Part shown: positions 21,684-32,718 of the stretch, piece after piece
Layout of the letters: each line of letters begins with the position of its first letter
How positions within the stretch are numbered: position 1 is the first letter of the stretch
Origin: Cryptomeria japonica
Taxonomy: Eukaryota; Streptophyta; Pinopsida; Cupressales; Cupressaceae
Direction: 5' to 3'
DNA length: 64,000 nucleotides
NCBI RefSeq assembly: GCF_030272615.1
Contig: NC_081405.1
Span: 654,554,920-654,618,919 of the forward strand
The notes under the pieces: generated by a model
Database searches by the model: none
Seen by the model: only the letters and a program-made list of their open reading frames with translations
Told to the model about the DNA's origin: nothing
Position numbers and translations under genes: made by a program

Positions 21684-21861
21684 AATCTCTCTCTCTCCCC
21701 CTCTCCCCTAATCTCTCTCTCTCTCCCCTAATCTCTCTCTCCCTCGCCTTCTCTCTCTCTCTCTCTCTCTCTCTCCCCTAATATCTCTCTATCCCTCTCC
21801 CCTAATCTCTCCATCTATCTCCATCTCCCTCGCCTTCTCTCTTTGTCTCTCTCTCTCTCTG

Positions 21862-21904
<43 letters not shown>

Positions 21905-21906
21905 AA
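21684..21906 (+). repeat. CT-rich simple repeat closing the minisatellite
   Basis: CT runs with CCCCTAATC spacers, ending at 21906. Together with the GA tract at 18253-18444 it brackets the whole minisatellite in inverted orientation. Confidence 0.93.
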
Positions 21907-22015
21907 TATCATATACTAATTTATTTATAAATTAATATATTAAAATATTATTTATTAATATATTAATAAACATTAGATTAATTATGTGCAAATTTAGTTA
22001 GAGAATTTACTTATT

Positions 22016-22034
22016 AAAATTGGATATCTGATTT
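22016..22034. repeat. Degenerate palindrome copy near the right end
   Basis: AAAATTGGATATCTGATTT, a relative of the 20-bp palindrome near the left end of the same transposon. Confidence 0.65.
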
Positions 22035-22920
22035 GTGTTGTAAAATTTTCAAATTTCAACGGAATGCTTTGGTATTTGTCTTGGAACTGACAAGCCTGGA
22101 AAGTCAACTGAAAAAAAGTGTTTTTCAGTATTTCTTGATTTTCCAGAGTTTACACTGGTGGCTAATGACTTTTTTTGTAGCCAAAAATGATAAAATGAAA
22201 AGGGTTTTTTAAGGACGTTCCTAGATTTCCAACAATATAAGGCTTGTCTTATTTTGACTTTAATAAATAATTATTATTTATTTTTTAATTGAATTCTGAC
22301 AATAGTTCTGATTGATAGACTGATTAAAAAACAGTCATAACTTTCAAACGGTATAACATTTTTTAAATCCGAAACATGCATCACATCCTATGCTTTGTCT
22401 ACTATAGGGAAAAATTAAAAAATATTAAATTTCGTAAGGTTTTGACCAAGTTAAGGTGGTCGCACGTAGGAGCTTCTGAATTTCTAAAAAGATGTAGTAA
22501 AAAATTTATAAATAATTATTTACTTTATTAAAAAAAAAATAAAAATATGTGACACATCCGGACATCAGACTTTATTAAAAAAATAAATAAATATGTGACA
22601 CATCCGGACATCAGTGTAATACTTATATTATAAATATTATAAAAAAATATTATGATTTGATTGTGATTAGGGTGGTCAAACATACGTCTATTTATTATTT
22701 TTTTCCTAAAATTTTAGTACCACTGCATTGAAATTTGAAATTTTCATCAAATAGGATTTCTTTTTTCCAAAAAGGAACTAGTAGCTTAGAAACTACATTC
22801 AATTTTTTTATATATTCTTTTCTTACATATTTTAAGAATAATGTTCACAAATTATTCAAATTTTCATGTCAAGTTGCATAACTCTGATTTTCCGAAATTT
22901 CATTGCCACTTAAGGGCTTG
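22035..22920. other. Right subterminal region of the DNA transposon
   Basis: No gene recognised. It contains a direct duplication around TATGTGACACATCCGGACAT at about 22546 and 22590 (period about 50 bases), and AT-rich filler. Confidence 0.6.
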
Positions 22921-22949
22921 TTTTGGCACACCATGATCCTGCACATACC
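22921..22949 (-). repeat. Right terminal inverted repeat
   Basis: Its reverse complement begins GGTATGTGCAGGATCATGG and matches the left TIR at 24 of 29 bases. It is followed directly by the TGGAT duplication. Confidence 0.85.
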
Positions 22950-23703
22950 TGGATTGCCATCTATGAGAAGTATCAGTCATTGCATGGACTTGATTCCCGG
23001 AGCTAGTTTGCCTAACAAAGCTACACACCGGATGACACCAGCAGAGAATGAAGAGCTGAATAGACAAGTGCAGGAGCTATTGAAGAAAGGTTTGATCAGA
23101 GAAACTCTGAGACCTTGTACAGTACTAGCAGTATTAGAACCTAAAAAGAATGGAGAGTGGATAATGTGTACCGATTTCAAAGCAATAAACAAGATCACAA
23201 TGAAATACAAGTTTTCTTTGCCTAGGATGGATAAAATAATGGACTGTTTGAGCAAAGCCAAATACTTTACAAAGATAGATTTCAAGAGTGGATATCATCA
23301 AATCGGGATCAAAGAAGGAGATGAGTGGAAGACAACATTCAAGACAAATGAAGGACTATATGAATGGTTGGTGATGCCTTTTGGGTTAACTAATGCACTG
23401 AATACTTTCATGAGACTGATGAATGAGGTATTGAAGAAATTATGGGGTAAGTTTGTTATTGTATATTTGGATGACATTATGATTTTTTGTAAGACAAAAG
23501 AGGAGCATTTGTTGCATTTGAGACAAGTTTTGCAAAGGTTGAGAGAAGAAAAGTTGTTGATAAATCTTAAGAAGTGTCCCTTCAGGAAAGATGAGTTAGT
23601 CTATTTGGGATTTGTGATATCCAAGGATGGTTTGAAGATGGACCCTGAGAAAGTAAAAGAAATTGTCAAGAGTGACCTACATCGGAAAGAATTGGAGAGG
23701 TAA
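22950..23703 (+). pseudogene. Chromovirus reverse transcriptase, C-terminal bulk
   Basis: The frame resumes with a LPSMRSISHCMDLIPG segment after the transposon. Reverse transcriptase (PF00078) motifs follow in order: MTPAENEELNRQVQELLKKG, PKKNGEWIMCTDFKAINK, YFTKIDFKSGYHQI and WLVMPFGLTNA, then the catalytic VIVYLDDIMIF (YxDD intact, about 23455-23487), then LVYLGFVISKDGLKMDPEKV. About 250 residues are open. A frameshift and a TAA near 23700 break the junction to RNase H. Inactive because the N-terminal part lies 10 kb away. Confidence 0.93.
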
Positions 23704-24371
23704 GATCATTTCATGGATTGGATAGTGTCTACCAGAAGTTCATCAGAAATTTCAGTTCAGTTTGTAACCCTATGACTGAGACCATGAGGGGAGATCAAAA
23801 GGAATTCAAGTGGACTACCGGAGCAAATAAAATTTTTGAGCTATGGAAGAAGAAAGTGATTGAGCATCTTGTGTTAGCTTTACTAGATTTCAATAAAGTA
23901 TTTCAAGTGGATTGTGTTGCAAGTGGAACAACAATAGGAGCAGTCTTGAGTCGAGAAGGGAGAGTAGTAGCTTATTTTAATGAGAAATTGAATGATTCCT
24001 AGAGGAGATATTCAATGTATGATCAAGAGTTTTATGCCATAGTTCAAGCCTTGAAGAAGTGGATACATTATCTATTGCCTAAGTAGTTTGTGTTGTATAC
24101 AGATCATCAAGCCTTGTAGTATTTGAATAGTTAGAGTAAGTTGAATTAGAGACATATGAGATGGATAAATTTTTTGCAGAGTTACACCTTTATGTTGAAG
24201 CATAGAAGTGGGAAATCTAACAAAGTTGTTGATGCACTGAATAGGAGAAGCAATTTGCTGACAGAGATGAGAGTGACAGTATTAGGATTTGAGGAATTGA
24301 AGACTTGTTATGATGATGACCCAAATTTTGCAAAACCTTGGAGAGCATGTAGAGAACCAGTTACGGTCTAG
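23704..24371 (+). pseudogene. Chromovirus RNase H region
   Basis: The region contains the connection segment (FIRNFSSVCNPMTETM), then an RNase H core with FQVDCVASGTTIGAVLS. The aspartate expected before ASG is valine, so a catalytic residue is lost. It continues with VVAYFNEKLNDS, a TAG at 24001, YDQEFYAIVQALKKW, LYTDHQAL and SGKSNKVVDALNRR. At least four in-frame TAG codons and one frameshift. Confidence 0.88.
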
Positions 24372-25560
24372 ATAGAAGCAAGTGGTTGGATTACTTTTTT
24401 TAGGATGGGATGTTATCAGAGGAGTTCAGTTGTGCATACCTAAGAGTTCTATGAGGGAGAAACTGATAAAGGAGAAACACAATGGAGAATTAGCTAGACA
24501 TTTTGGTATTGACAAAATAGTAGAATTGGTGAGTGAGCATTATTTTTGGCCCCAGATTCATAAGGATGCTAGGAAATATGTGCAAAGTTGTAGATTTTAT
24601 CAAGTTGCAAAGGGTAGTATTCAAAATGTAAGATTGTATAAATCTTTGACAGTACCGGTAATGCCTTGAGAGGATATAAACATGGATTTCATACTTGGAT
24701 TGCTTGAAACACTGAGAGAAAATGATTCTATATTGTGGTAGTGGATAGATTCTTGAAGATGGCTCATTTCATACCTTGTAAGAAGACATTAGATGCATTA
24801 CATGTAGCACACTTATTTTTCAGGGAAGTAGTGAGATTGCATGGATTACCTAAGAGCATAGTTTCAGACAGAGACACTAAGTTTGTTAGCTATTTTTGGA
24901 GAATACTTTGGAAGAAGATGACGATAGATTTGAAGTTTAGTTCTACTTTTCATCCATAGACTGATGGACATACATAAGTAGTTAATGGGAGCTTGGGAAA
25001 TTTGTTGAGATGTTTAGTTGGGGACAAAACCGGAAGTTGGGATTTGATTCTTGCACAAGCTGAGTTTTCCTACAATAATTCAGTAAATAGGAGTACCGAA
25101 AGAACACCTTTTGAGATTGTTACCAGAGTGCATCCTAGAGGTATATCATAATTAAGAGATATTAGCAGTGAAGACCAAAGAAGTTCACCAATAGAAGATT
25201 TTGCAGGATCACATGAAGGACTTACATATTCAAGTTAAGAAACATTTAGAGGACATTGAAAACAAGTATAAGGAGAAGGTAGATGAGAAGAGGATACATA
25301 AGGAATTTGAAATTGATGATGAAGTGATGGTGTATCTGAGAAAATGAAGATTCCCAATTGGAACTTATAACAAATTGCAGATGGAAAAGTTTGGACCTTG
25401 TAGGATTTTGAGAAAGTTTAGTTCTGGGAGTGCATATGAAGTGGAGTTACCGGATAATCTAAGTATTTCACCCGTGTTTAACATTGCAGATCTTCATGAG
25501 TATCATGAACTGGAATTTAGTGAGGACAATATTGCAGACTTAGAGAAATAGTTTCCCCAT
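24372..25560 (+). pseudogene. Chromovirus integrase
   Basis: The zinc-binding domain (about 24475-24610) keeps both histidines, but the last cysteine of the HHCC set is tyrosine (CRFYQ). The catalytic core shows MDFILG, an [14 protein letters not shown] segment and a STFHP*TDGHT*VVNG block in which the third acidic residue is replaced by a stop (about 24976). A C-terminal segment with RFPIGTYNKLQMEKFGPCRI-type sequence and a FNIADLHEYH motif leads to the chromodomain. There are multiple TAG/TAA stops and frameshifts. Confidence 0.87.
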
Positions 25561-25734
25561 AAGGAACCAGATTAGATTGAAGACATTTTGGATAGTAGGA
25601 TTGGGCGTAGTACCCAGAGCAGTAAGTATAAGGAATATCTTGTGAAGTGGAAAGATAGACCAGTTGAAGATTCATCTTGGATTTCTCAGGAAGAGGCAGA
25701 CCACCTTGGTTTTCCTCTGACCCCGACAAAGTGA
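25561..25734 (+). pseudogene. Chromodomain at the integrase C-terminus
   Basis: IEDILDSRIGRS, then KYKEYLVKWKDRPVEDSSWI and a short tail ending at TGA 25732. In chromoviruses this domain can bind modified histone tails and bias insertion toward heterochromatin. The aromatic and acidic positions YLVKW and WI are retained. Confidence 0.85.
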
Positions 25735-25767
25735 GAGACTCACTTTTTTTCAACAACCCCGGATGTC

Positions 25768-26551
25768 TGATGCAGGAGCATCCCTGATTTATAACAATCT
25801 TGCATCAACCAAAATGTTTTCCTTATTGTTTTTTTCTTTTTGTTTGTAGTTTCAACATTTCTTTCTTTGTGTCTTGGATTTGGCTCACCGGATCCTGTGA
25901 AGTTAGATTTTGGCTTGAAGACCTGATCATCTTTCGTATTTCCTAGAAATGGAGCATTTGGATCTTTTTTCGGCAAGTTATCACTATTGGTTTTCGTGAT
26001 AGTTTCATGTTAACGGTTTCCAAGACCTATTTGCATTTGTGAACTACCTGATTCCTTCCATAGCTTACAAAGCCCTAAGCATTGATTTTGATGTTCCTTG
26101 GCGCATGGCCGAACTTTTCCCATGATCTCCACTTCATCTTTGGATTTTTCGGAGGAATCTCTTGGCAAAGGCCGACCTTGTTGGTTTTGCATGTTAGGTC
26201 TTGATCTTTGCGTTTTAATCCTTTTTGTGGCTGACCGGATCCCCTTGGATCATATAAATAATTGTAATAGAGCATTAGAATGTAATTAGGAAGTTATACT
26301 CAACATAGAAGATAGATCTTAACATTTGAGGTCCCGGTTGTGACCTATTCTGTATTTTGAGCATGTTTAGCAGGCCTGTGAGCCGATTTCTGTGACCTGG
26401 TTATTACCGGTTGGTTGTAATAAATTTTGTTGTTAGAATACAATCTCTTATGCATTGCCTCCATCATGTCTTTGTGTTTCCGTTGTGTTTACTCTTTTTG
26501 ATAGGTCTAGACCGATCTCTTTGAGGTCCCTCCTAACTGGTGATTGCTTCA
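25768..26551 (+). repeat. Chromovirus 3' LTR
   Basis: 784 bp from TGATGCAGGAG to TGATTGCTTCA, pairing with 10064-10870. The expected polypurine tract just upstream is not obvious and has probably decayed. Confidence 0.9.
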
Positions 26552-26556
26552 ATAGC

Positions 26557-27557
26557 CTATATACCTAAAGTTATAAGAATATGAAGACTGTTATTGTGCT
26601 AGATTTAACACTTTGGTTTACTTTTCCTCTTTCTCGTGTGCATTTTTTCTAAAGGAGTTTTTCCAAAATATATTATATTCACATGACTAAAAAAATTTAT
26701 TCTTGTAGTTAATTTTACACAATCATATGATGATCATATGCTAATTCTAAGATAAATAAGTATATTTTACATTTGCATACATTTGCACGATATTTTATTA
26801 TTATATTTTCATTCTATTTATCAATAATAACAACCTAGGATGATTTAGGTAATCTATTATTCAATTGTTTAATAGAAATGGAGATAAGTCATGATCACTA
26901 CAATAATTAATCACAATTAAAAGACCTCATCATGAGAATTTTTATTTATTTTAATACTGTATTTCCCATAACATAGGAAATAATACCTATTTCTAATTGA
27001 TCATCTCTTAATGCAGTTTTCATTTTTTTAATTTCAAAGCATTCAATTCTAATATCATTATTACATAATCATGAGGATAAATTTATCTTCCTCAACTTTA
27101 CCCATGATTTTATTTGATAGGTTAAAATAGCCTTATTATTGAAAGGAGATTTCCTCAGAACTTTATTTATTATATTCCTACAATTTTCTCACTTTAGAAA
27201 TAATGGTTCTACTATGAATCCAATGCAAATACTAGCATAAGTTCCTACTTTGATGCATTATTATTCTTTGACCTTTTAACCTAAATTTGAGATACATCAT
27301 ATAAAAAAACATTACCAATGCATGTTCTAGTGAGATTACTAATCTTAAGAGGTGTAAACAATTAACACTCCTAGGATATTTGATTAGAATAATATATACC
27401 TTAGACATCAATTTATCATCATAGGTATCAAAGACTTAATCATACTAAAATAATGAATAGTTTTAAATAAAGCATACAATTATTTATAGAAACACCAAAT
27501 AGATTCAATAATTATATCTCTTTAGACAATACTTAACGATCCTATTAGATACATTTT
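26557..27557. other. AT-rich spacer, nothing recognised
   Basis: About 1 kb of AT-rich sequence, continuous with 29715 onward before the LINE-like insertion. No gene motif. Confidence 0.6.
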
Positions 27558-27575
27558 ATTGGGTATAATAATGTT
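27558..27575. other. Left 18-bp target-site duplication
   Basis: ATTGGGTATAATAATGTT, repeated without mismatch at 29697-29714. Confidence 0.93.
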
Positions 27576-29696
27576 TTTGATTAAGGAAAAATTAGGTTTT
27601 GAGGGGACCCAAAACCCCTTACAACAAGTTTTGGCGGGACCTGAAACCCTTAGATTTTACCAGGATCTAGAACCCACAATACAACTCTTCCAAAAGGAAT
27701 AATCATAAAAAACTAGCAGCCCAACCTCATCCAAGATAGAATAGACCAGCATCTTTCACATGCACAAGGGTTTTACAAAGGCTCCCTTAACCTTCAACGG
27801 ATTCCATGGGTGTTTCCAGGAATCCATAACATTTAAAAAACACCAGATTACAACAGATATTCATACATTCACAATCTGGACATATAAGGTTTTTAAAGGC
27901 TCCCCTAAACTTGAACCTAGGTTTTAGAATGGCACCCAAAACCAATAGACCAGGGTTTTCCTAGGCTCCCTTAACCTGTAACATAGTCCTCAGTCCGCCA
28001 AGCACAAAACCTGTCCTTAACAAAAAAACAAACAATTGGCCAAACTAGGCCCTTGAAAACTACTAGCTTCCAACCTACCAGTGGGTTATACATGGCTCCA
28101 ACACCCCTTCAAGATGGTTGTTTATAATGGCTCCAAAAACCAGCAGAAAGAAGCTCGTCACCATTCAACATCTGATCAAAGTCCACCTTCTAGCACATCA
28201 CCTCTCCATCTCTATAAGACAGGGATCAACCTCAATAGAAGCTGAAAGGATGAAGACCATCAATAGAAAGAGCCAAGGTTCAAACCACAAAATAGAGTCC
28301 AGCAACCAAAAAACCAACTCATAAAGCTTATCTGGACAAAAGGGTTTTGAAAAGTCTCCCACAATCCTAAGAAGAAATAGAGGCCTGATCCAAACAAAAT
28401 CCATGCAAACTAGCTCCACCAATATGTCCACCTCTATAGGAGATGAGGGAAAGAAACCCAGTAGTAGGGAGAATGACATGAAAGAACACCCAACCTCAAA
28501 CAATAAGGCATCCAAAGCCCCCAACAAGACCCATCCCATAAAACTCAGCCCACAACTCTTCCCCTTTATAGAAGAATGGTCCACCTTAAAAGGACAATGA
28601 GAGAAATGGAAAGATGACAGCCTAAAAGTCACCAGAGAACCTCTTGAAAATAAAAGAACTAGAAACACACACACAAACTACAAGAGGAAACCCTGAAAAG
28701 CCACACCAAATAAACACAAGAACTTCCCACACAGAGGCCTCCTGCAGCACCAGCTCCTTCCCTAAGAACAAAAGACAACCCAAGGGGAGAGGAACAACCA
28801 AAAACCCATAGAAAAACCAATCCACATAAACTCCACTGGGATCCCAAACAACCCCCGCACTCCAGGGCTTGACCATGTGAGACGACAATCTCCACATGTA
28901 GTAGAGAACCCCCTCACTCTAGGGCTCCATCGCGAGAGCCAACAATCCCCACAAGAAGTAGAGAACCCGCAAACTCCAAACGCCCCGAACTTTTCCAACA
29001 CCTACACCTTCTCCAAAAGAAAAAGAATCCCCATGGAAAACACCAACCACTACAAAAGACAACCGACACCAGGTGTGTCTCCCGTCAAGAAAACTAGCCA
29101 CAAGGCAAGAAATGATGTAGCAACAAAGAAGGGTGGAACCAAAGCCACCCCAAAACCCTTCCACAACAAAGCGGTCAACAAAACCCTTGATCAAGAAGAT
29201 GGGAAACTCATCAATGCCCTCCAACATAGAAGTTGTGGGCAGGATCCTTGCGCCCTCCAACACTGAAGTCGTAAGCACCCAGATCAGACAGTCACTACTT
29301 AACCTTAATCGTGACCATAAACTAGCCGTTGAAAATCAAAACCCTAGAAAAGAGGGCTTTCCCAGTCATGACAGCCAACACACTCCACAAAAAGAAGCAG
29401 GGGGAACCGCCATGAAGCCCGCCAACTCCTCCAACCACCCAAAACCATGCTTGAGATTGGAAAAGGAAACCCCTACGCAAAGCACCCAAACATCCTCCCA
29501 TAGAGCATGGAAACATAAAAAGAGCCAAGTGATCCAAACAGGGTCGAACCTTCCAAACAAGGTAGGAGCAAAGATCTTTGTCTGGATCTTCATCGCCTCC
29601 TCTAGAGGCGTCTTCATTTGAAGTCTTCCCTCCTCCTTGCTTCCCGCTCATTGCTCCTCTCTAGCATGCAAGAATGAATTATGTTTCTACCCCAAG
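27576..29696 (-). mobile_element. LINE-like (non-LTR) insertion, 2.1 kb, without reverse transcriptase
   Basis: A perfect 18-bp duplication flanks the segment, a length typical of target-primed retrotransposition. On the minus strand it begins with leader sequence and an ATG at 29651 (MSGKQGGGKTSNEDASRGG). It ends GGGTCCCCTCAAAACC...TTAATCAAAAA, resembling the 3' tail of plant L1 elements. The middle is G/T-rich on the minus strand with several open frames of 80-160 codons and no recognised endonuclease or reverse transcriptase. It may be a deletion derivative or non-autonomous LINE. Confidence 0.65.
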
Positions 29697-29714
29697 ATTG
29701 GGTATAATAATGTT
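29697..29714. other. Right 18-bp target-site duplication
   Basis: ATTGGGTATAATAATGTT, identical to 27558-27575. Confidence 0.93.
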
Positions 29715-31296
29715 ATGATGGGTCAACTATATTCTTGTCAATGCTCTACTTTACATCCTCCAAGTAAATGCCCAAAAGATAACATACATGATATCTTTAT
29801 AGTTGAATTATGAGTTTCTATTCATAAAAAATGTTGTTCTGATTACCTAGATAAAGAGACATCCATTGAACAAGAACGAGAATAGTGAATTATATATAAT
29901 TGTGATATATTTTTATTGAAGATTTTTTTTGACTAAAATTTCTTCTATACCTATAGCCCCACAAGTACAATAACAATATGCCACTAGAGAAAAGAAGAGA
30001 ACAATGAAGGGATATAATTAAGTAACTCATAGTATGATAGTTTTTCAAATCTTGAAAATTCTAAAATAAAGAGCCCTTCATTATAAAATATAAACATTTT
30101 ATGAGTTTGAATGCAACTCAAAGGATCTTAAGCTTATATCCCACATAAGACATTAATGTGTCATTTGTAAGGATAAAATGCAAATTAATGGATATTAATC
30201 ATCTAGTGATAGAGTCATCTAATGATTTTAATATGGTTGATAAGATCATAAGAGATATTGTAAATATTTTTTTCTCAAATACATTGACAATCATTGACCA
30301 AAAAACTCTTCAATAAACAATTAATACATTATGGGATGCAACATGTTGAGCTTGAATTCTCAACCCTACAACTTGCAATGATTACCTACAATCAAACATC
30401 TATCACAGAAAGAGAGAGAGAAAGAAATAAAATGCTATGTAGGTCAAACAGACTATCGACCCAATTTAGAATGAACCATTATGAATGTGTATTATAGTTC
30501 ATTGAATAACAATAATGAATCTTAATAATTAAAAAAAAAAGTGATCCTATCTTATTATTAAATTACAACATGACATGTGCTCACATTCTGTGACCCAAGA
30601 AATAAAAATAAATGACTTAAGTAAGGTAAAGTAAGAGAGTATAAAAGGGGCCTAATTAATTAAATAGTTAATTTTAAAGAATATCTTTTTTATCTAACCC
30701 TTTATTAATTGTAACTTGAAGATAAGTTAACAACTTCAATGAAGAATTCATAAAAAGAAAATAATGGGTCTCAGCAAGGCCCGATGAGGTACCCATGTAA
30801 AAATGAAAAAGATAAATTTTAACCAAAGAAAAGGAATAAAACCTCATCTCCAAAAGAGAGAAATTCATGTGAATGACTAAGAATATTCCAAAAAAAATCC
30901 CCAAAAAGTAAGAACATAAAGAACAATACTAATGAATCAAGAATCTATAAATAATTATTCAAAGAAGCCTTCTATATTGTTGAAACTAGAAACCTCCTCT
31001 AGAATCTAGTTGATGATCAAAATGTAAAAGAAAAGACATTTGGTTGGAAGGCTGGATAATCCTTAATTAGACACTCCAATCTTGACTAGATTTACTATAC
31101 TCAAATAGAAAATCCTTGTGACTATTTGGATGGAAGTGGGCTAAACTACATCATAACAACAACAATAATGCTTCACACATGCTCCTAATTTCTATACTTG
31201 ACCATACTTGTCATTAATATTTTAGATAATTTAACTATATAAGAGGAGAGGAATGAGCAAGAGAACATGCTCATCGCCTCCATTGACATGAGAATT
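29715..31296. other. AT-rich spacer, nothing recognised
   Basis: AT-rich sequence with a short GAGAGA run near 30412. No coding motif, RNA gene or long repeat was recognised up to the target duplication of the Tat element. Confidence 0.6.
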
Positions 31297-31301
31297 ATAA
31301 T
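31297..31301. other. Left target-site duplication ATAAT
   Basis: ATAAT directly before the left LTR, repeated at 46621-46625 directly after the right LTR. Confidence 0.9.
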
Positions 31302-32701
31302 TGTATGCGGGAAAAGCAGGGCGATGAAACTCAAAATGTGAAAATGATGTTCAAAGGGCTTGTCCACACACACCCACATGACTTCTTGGTGCAAGTTATG
31401 GAGTCATGAGGAATGACTCAACTTCCCAAGGTAGGTTCCATGGTTCTCTATCTCACAAGGTCCCTCAAGCCAATGCCTTTGCTCTCAGATCACTGAGCAA
31501 AGTGACTTAGGGATGACGAATGCAAGAACGAGGGATGCTTTAGATTGATTTTAACATGAATGCATCCTATTTATGCATGATTCTACAAATGAGTTAAACT
31601 AGATTATAAGATGACAAGGTTAGTAGCAATACTATCCTAACATGATATACTAGTTATATGATTTAAGCTAATGATAATAGAAATGCTCTAAAATGCTTAT
31701 TAGATTAATTCCTATTACAAAGAGAGGCTAGATGTATTGATAAAATTGAGCATAAATGAGATACTAAAAGCTTGGATCCTTGAAATGGAGGAATGGGGGC
31801 TCTATTTATAGAAGAAATAGGGCAATGGATGGTCTATATTGAAAGATCTAATCAAGGGTCAGGATTGAAAGTTATCAATCCATGTTTATAATTTCCACCA
31901 ATTGAATGGTGACAATTGTCAACATAGGACTGTTTGAGAGGAGATGTAAGAAGCATTAAATGCTTGAGAAGACCTCATGGTTACCTTAGAAGGTAAGGGT
32001 TAAGGTTAGGTTAGGGTTATCCAATGGATAAAGCTTTTACCCAAGGGGTAAACTCTTGTGCAAAGGTTAAAGGGATAACCATGGTCAAAGCAATGAATTC
32101 TTGATGAGACCCCTGGGTTAGAAGAGGGTTAAGTTAGGCAAAAAGTCTCTAACCATGCTACAAGGGTGAGTTAACCATTAATGGTTTGGAAGACTTTGGA
32201 GACAAATTTGTAAGAGTCCTTCCAAATTTGGGGGAACTCAACAAGTTAGCTTGTTGAAGACATAAAGGTTTTATTGCTTTTGGAAGACTTCCCTCCAAAT
32301 TTGAGAAGTGACATCCTCAAATTTAGGGAAAGGGGATGATTGAAGGGTTTAGGCTAATTGATTAGGATTAGATGGGTTCTAGATTAATTTAGAAGGGGGG
32401 TTTAGGAGGAAAGTGGGGGGATTTTTAAATAAATTTAGATTTATTTAAAGGCAAATGAGATTTTGATTAAATGTAGATTTAATTAAAATGGGAAATGGGA
32501 TAAATTGATATTTTTAATTAAATGTGAATTTAATTAAAATGGCTAGAGGGGGGGGTATTTAATTAAATGTGAATTTAATTAAATGGCTTAGACAGAAGAA
32601 GGGTATATTAATTAAATCTTAATTTAATTAATTGGAAGAATTAAGAATAATTAAATGAATAAAATTCACTTAATTCATTGTGCAACTCTTAGGTGTCTAC
32701 A
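31302..32701 (-). repeat. 3' LTR of the Tat element
   Basis: 1,400 bp, TGTATGCGGG...GGTGTCTACA on the plus strand. It aligns with 45198-46620 with few substitutions and an indel near 46310-46335 of the partner. A minus-strand TATAAATAGA box is at 31802-31811. Confidence 0.95.
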
Positions 32702-32718
32702 TTTTGCCCCTCTTTGAG
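32702..32718 (-). other. Polypurine tract of the Tat element
   Basis: CTCAAAGAGGGGCAAAA on the minus strand, immediately before TGTAGACACC. It is almost the same as the tract at 2291-2306. Confidence 0.9.

Larger units (their letters stand above)
12737..22949. mobile_element. 10.2-kb DNA (class II) transposon, superfamily undetermined, gene-bearing
   Basis: It has terminal inverted repeats of about 29 bases, both with the core GTGCAGGATCATGG, and a 5-bp TGGAT duplication. Inside are a subterminal hairpin, repeated 18-20-bp palindromes, an AT-rich tract, a decayed multi-exon gene (13606-15534), a ~359-bp tandem array, and a large bidirectional minisatellite flanked by purine/pyrimidine tracts. 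I see no DDE transposase, so the element is either non-autonomous or its transposase is too diverged to recognise. The 5-bp duplication and TIR sequence do not fit the standard hAT (8 bp), Mutator (about 9 bp), CACTA (3 bp, CACT ends) or PIF/Harbinger (TWA) patterns. Confidence 0.82.
10064..26551 (+). mobile_element. Ty3/gypsy chromovirus with both LTRs, split by a 10.2-kb DNA transposon
   Basis: Order: LTR (10064-10870), primer-binding site, gag, protease, start of reverse transcriptase, [DNA transposon 12737-22949], rest of reverse transcriptase, RNase H, integrase, chromodomain, LTR (25768-26551). Without the insertion the element is about 6.3 kb, normal for the group. The C-terminal chromodomain places it among chromoviruses; the exact lineage (for example Reina or Galadriel type) is not settled by eye. 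Many in-frame stops, frameshifts and lost catalytic residues show it is dead. The LTRs differ at roughly a tenth of positions over the first 170 bases, so it is old. Confidence 0.93.

Noticed and set aside
18062-21731. Many frames rich in GHIVSYDPLGHHMT-type peptides, one with a long Leu/Ser run
   Set aside because: Translations of the bidirectional minisatellite and CT tracts. A 20-21-base unit naturally stays open in some frames.
12737-22949. Helitron or CACTA assignment of the 10.2-kb insert
   Set aside because: Helitrons lack TIRs and target duplications. CACTA elements start CACT and duplicate 3 bp. Neither fits the GGTTAGTGCAGG ends and the TGGAT duplication.
28118-29621. Overlapping frames on both strands of the LINE-like insert (up to 162 codons)
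   Set aside because: Both strands are open because stop codons are rare in this composition; no domain on either strand.
30411-30430. GA microsatellite as part of a larger element
   Set aside because: Only a short run with no flanking inverted counterpart.
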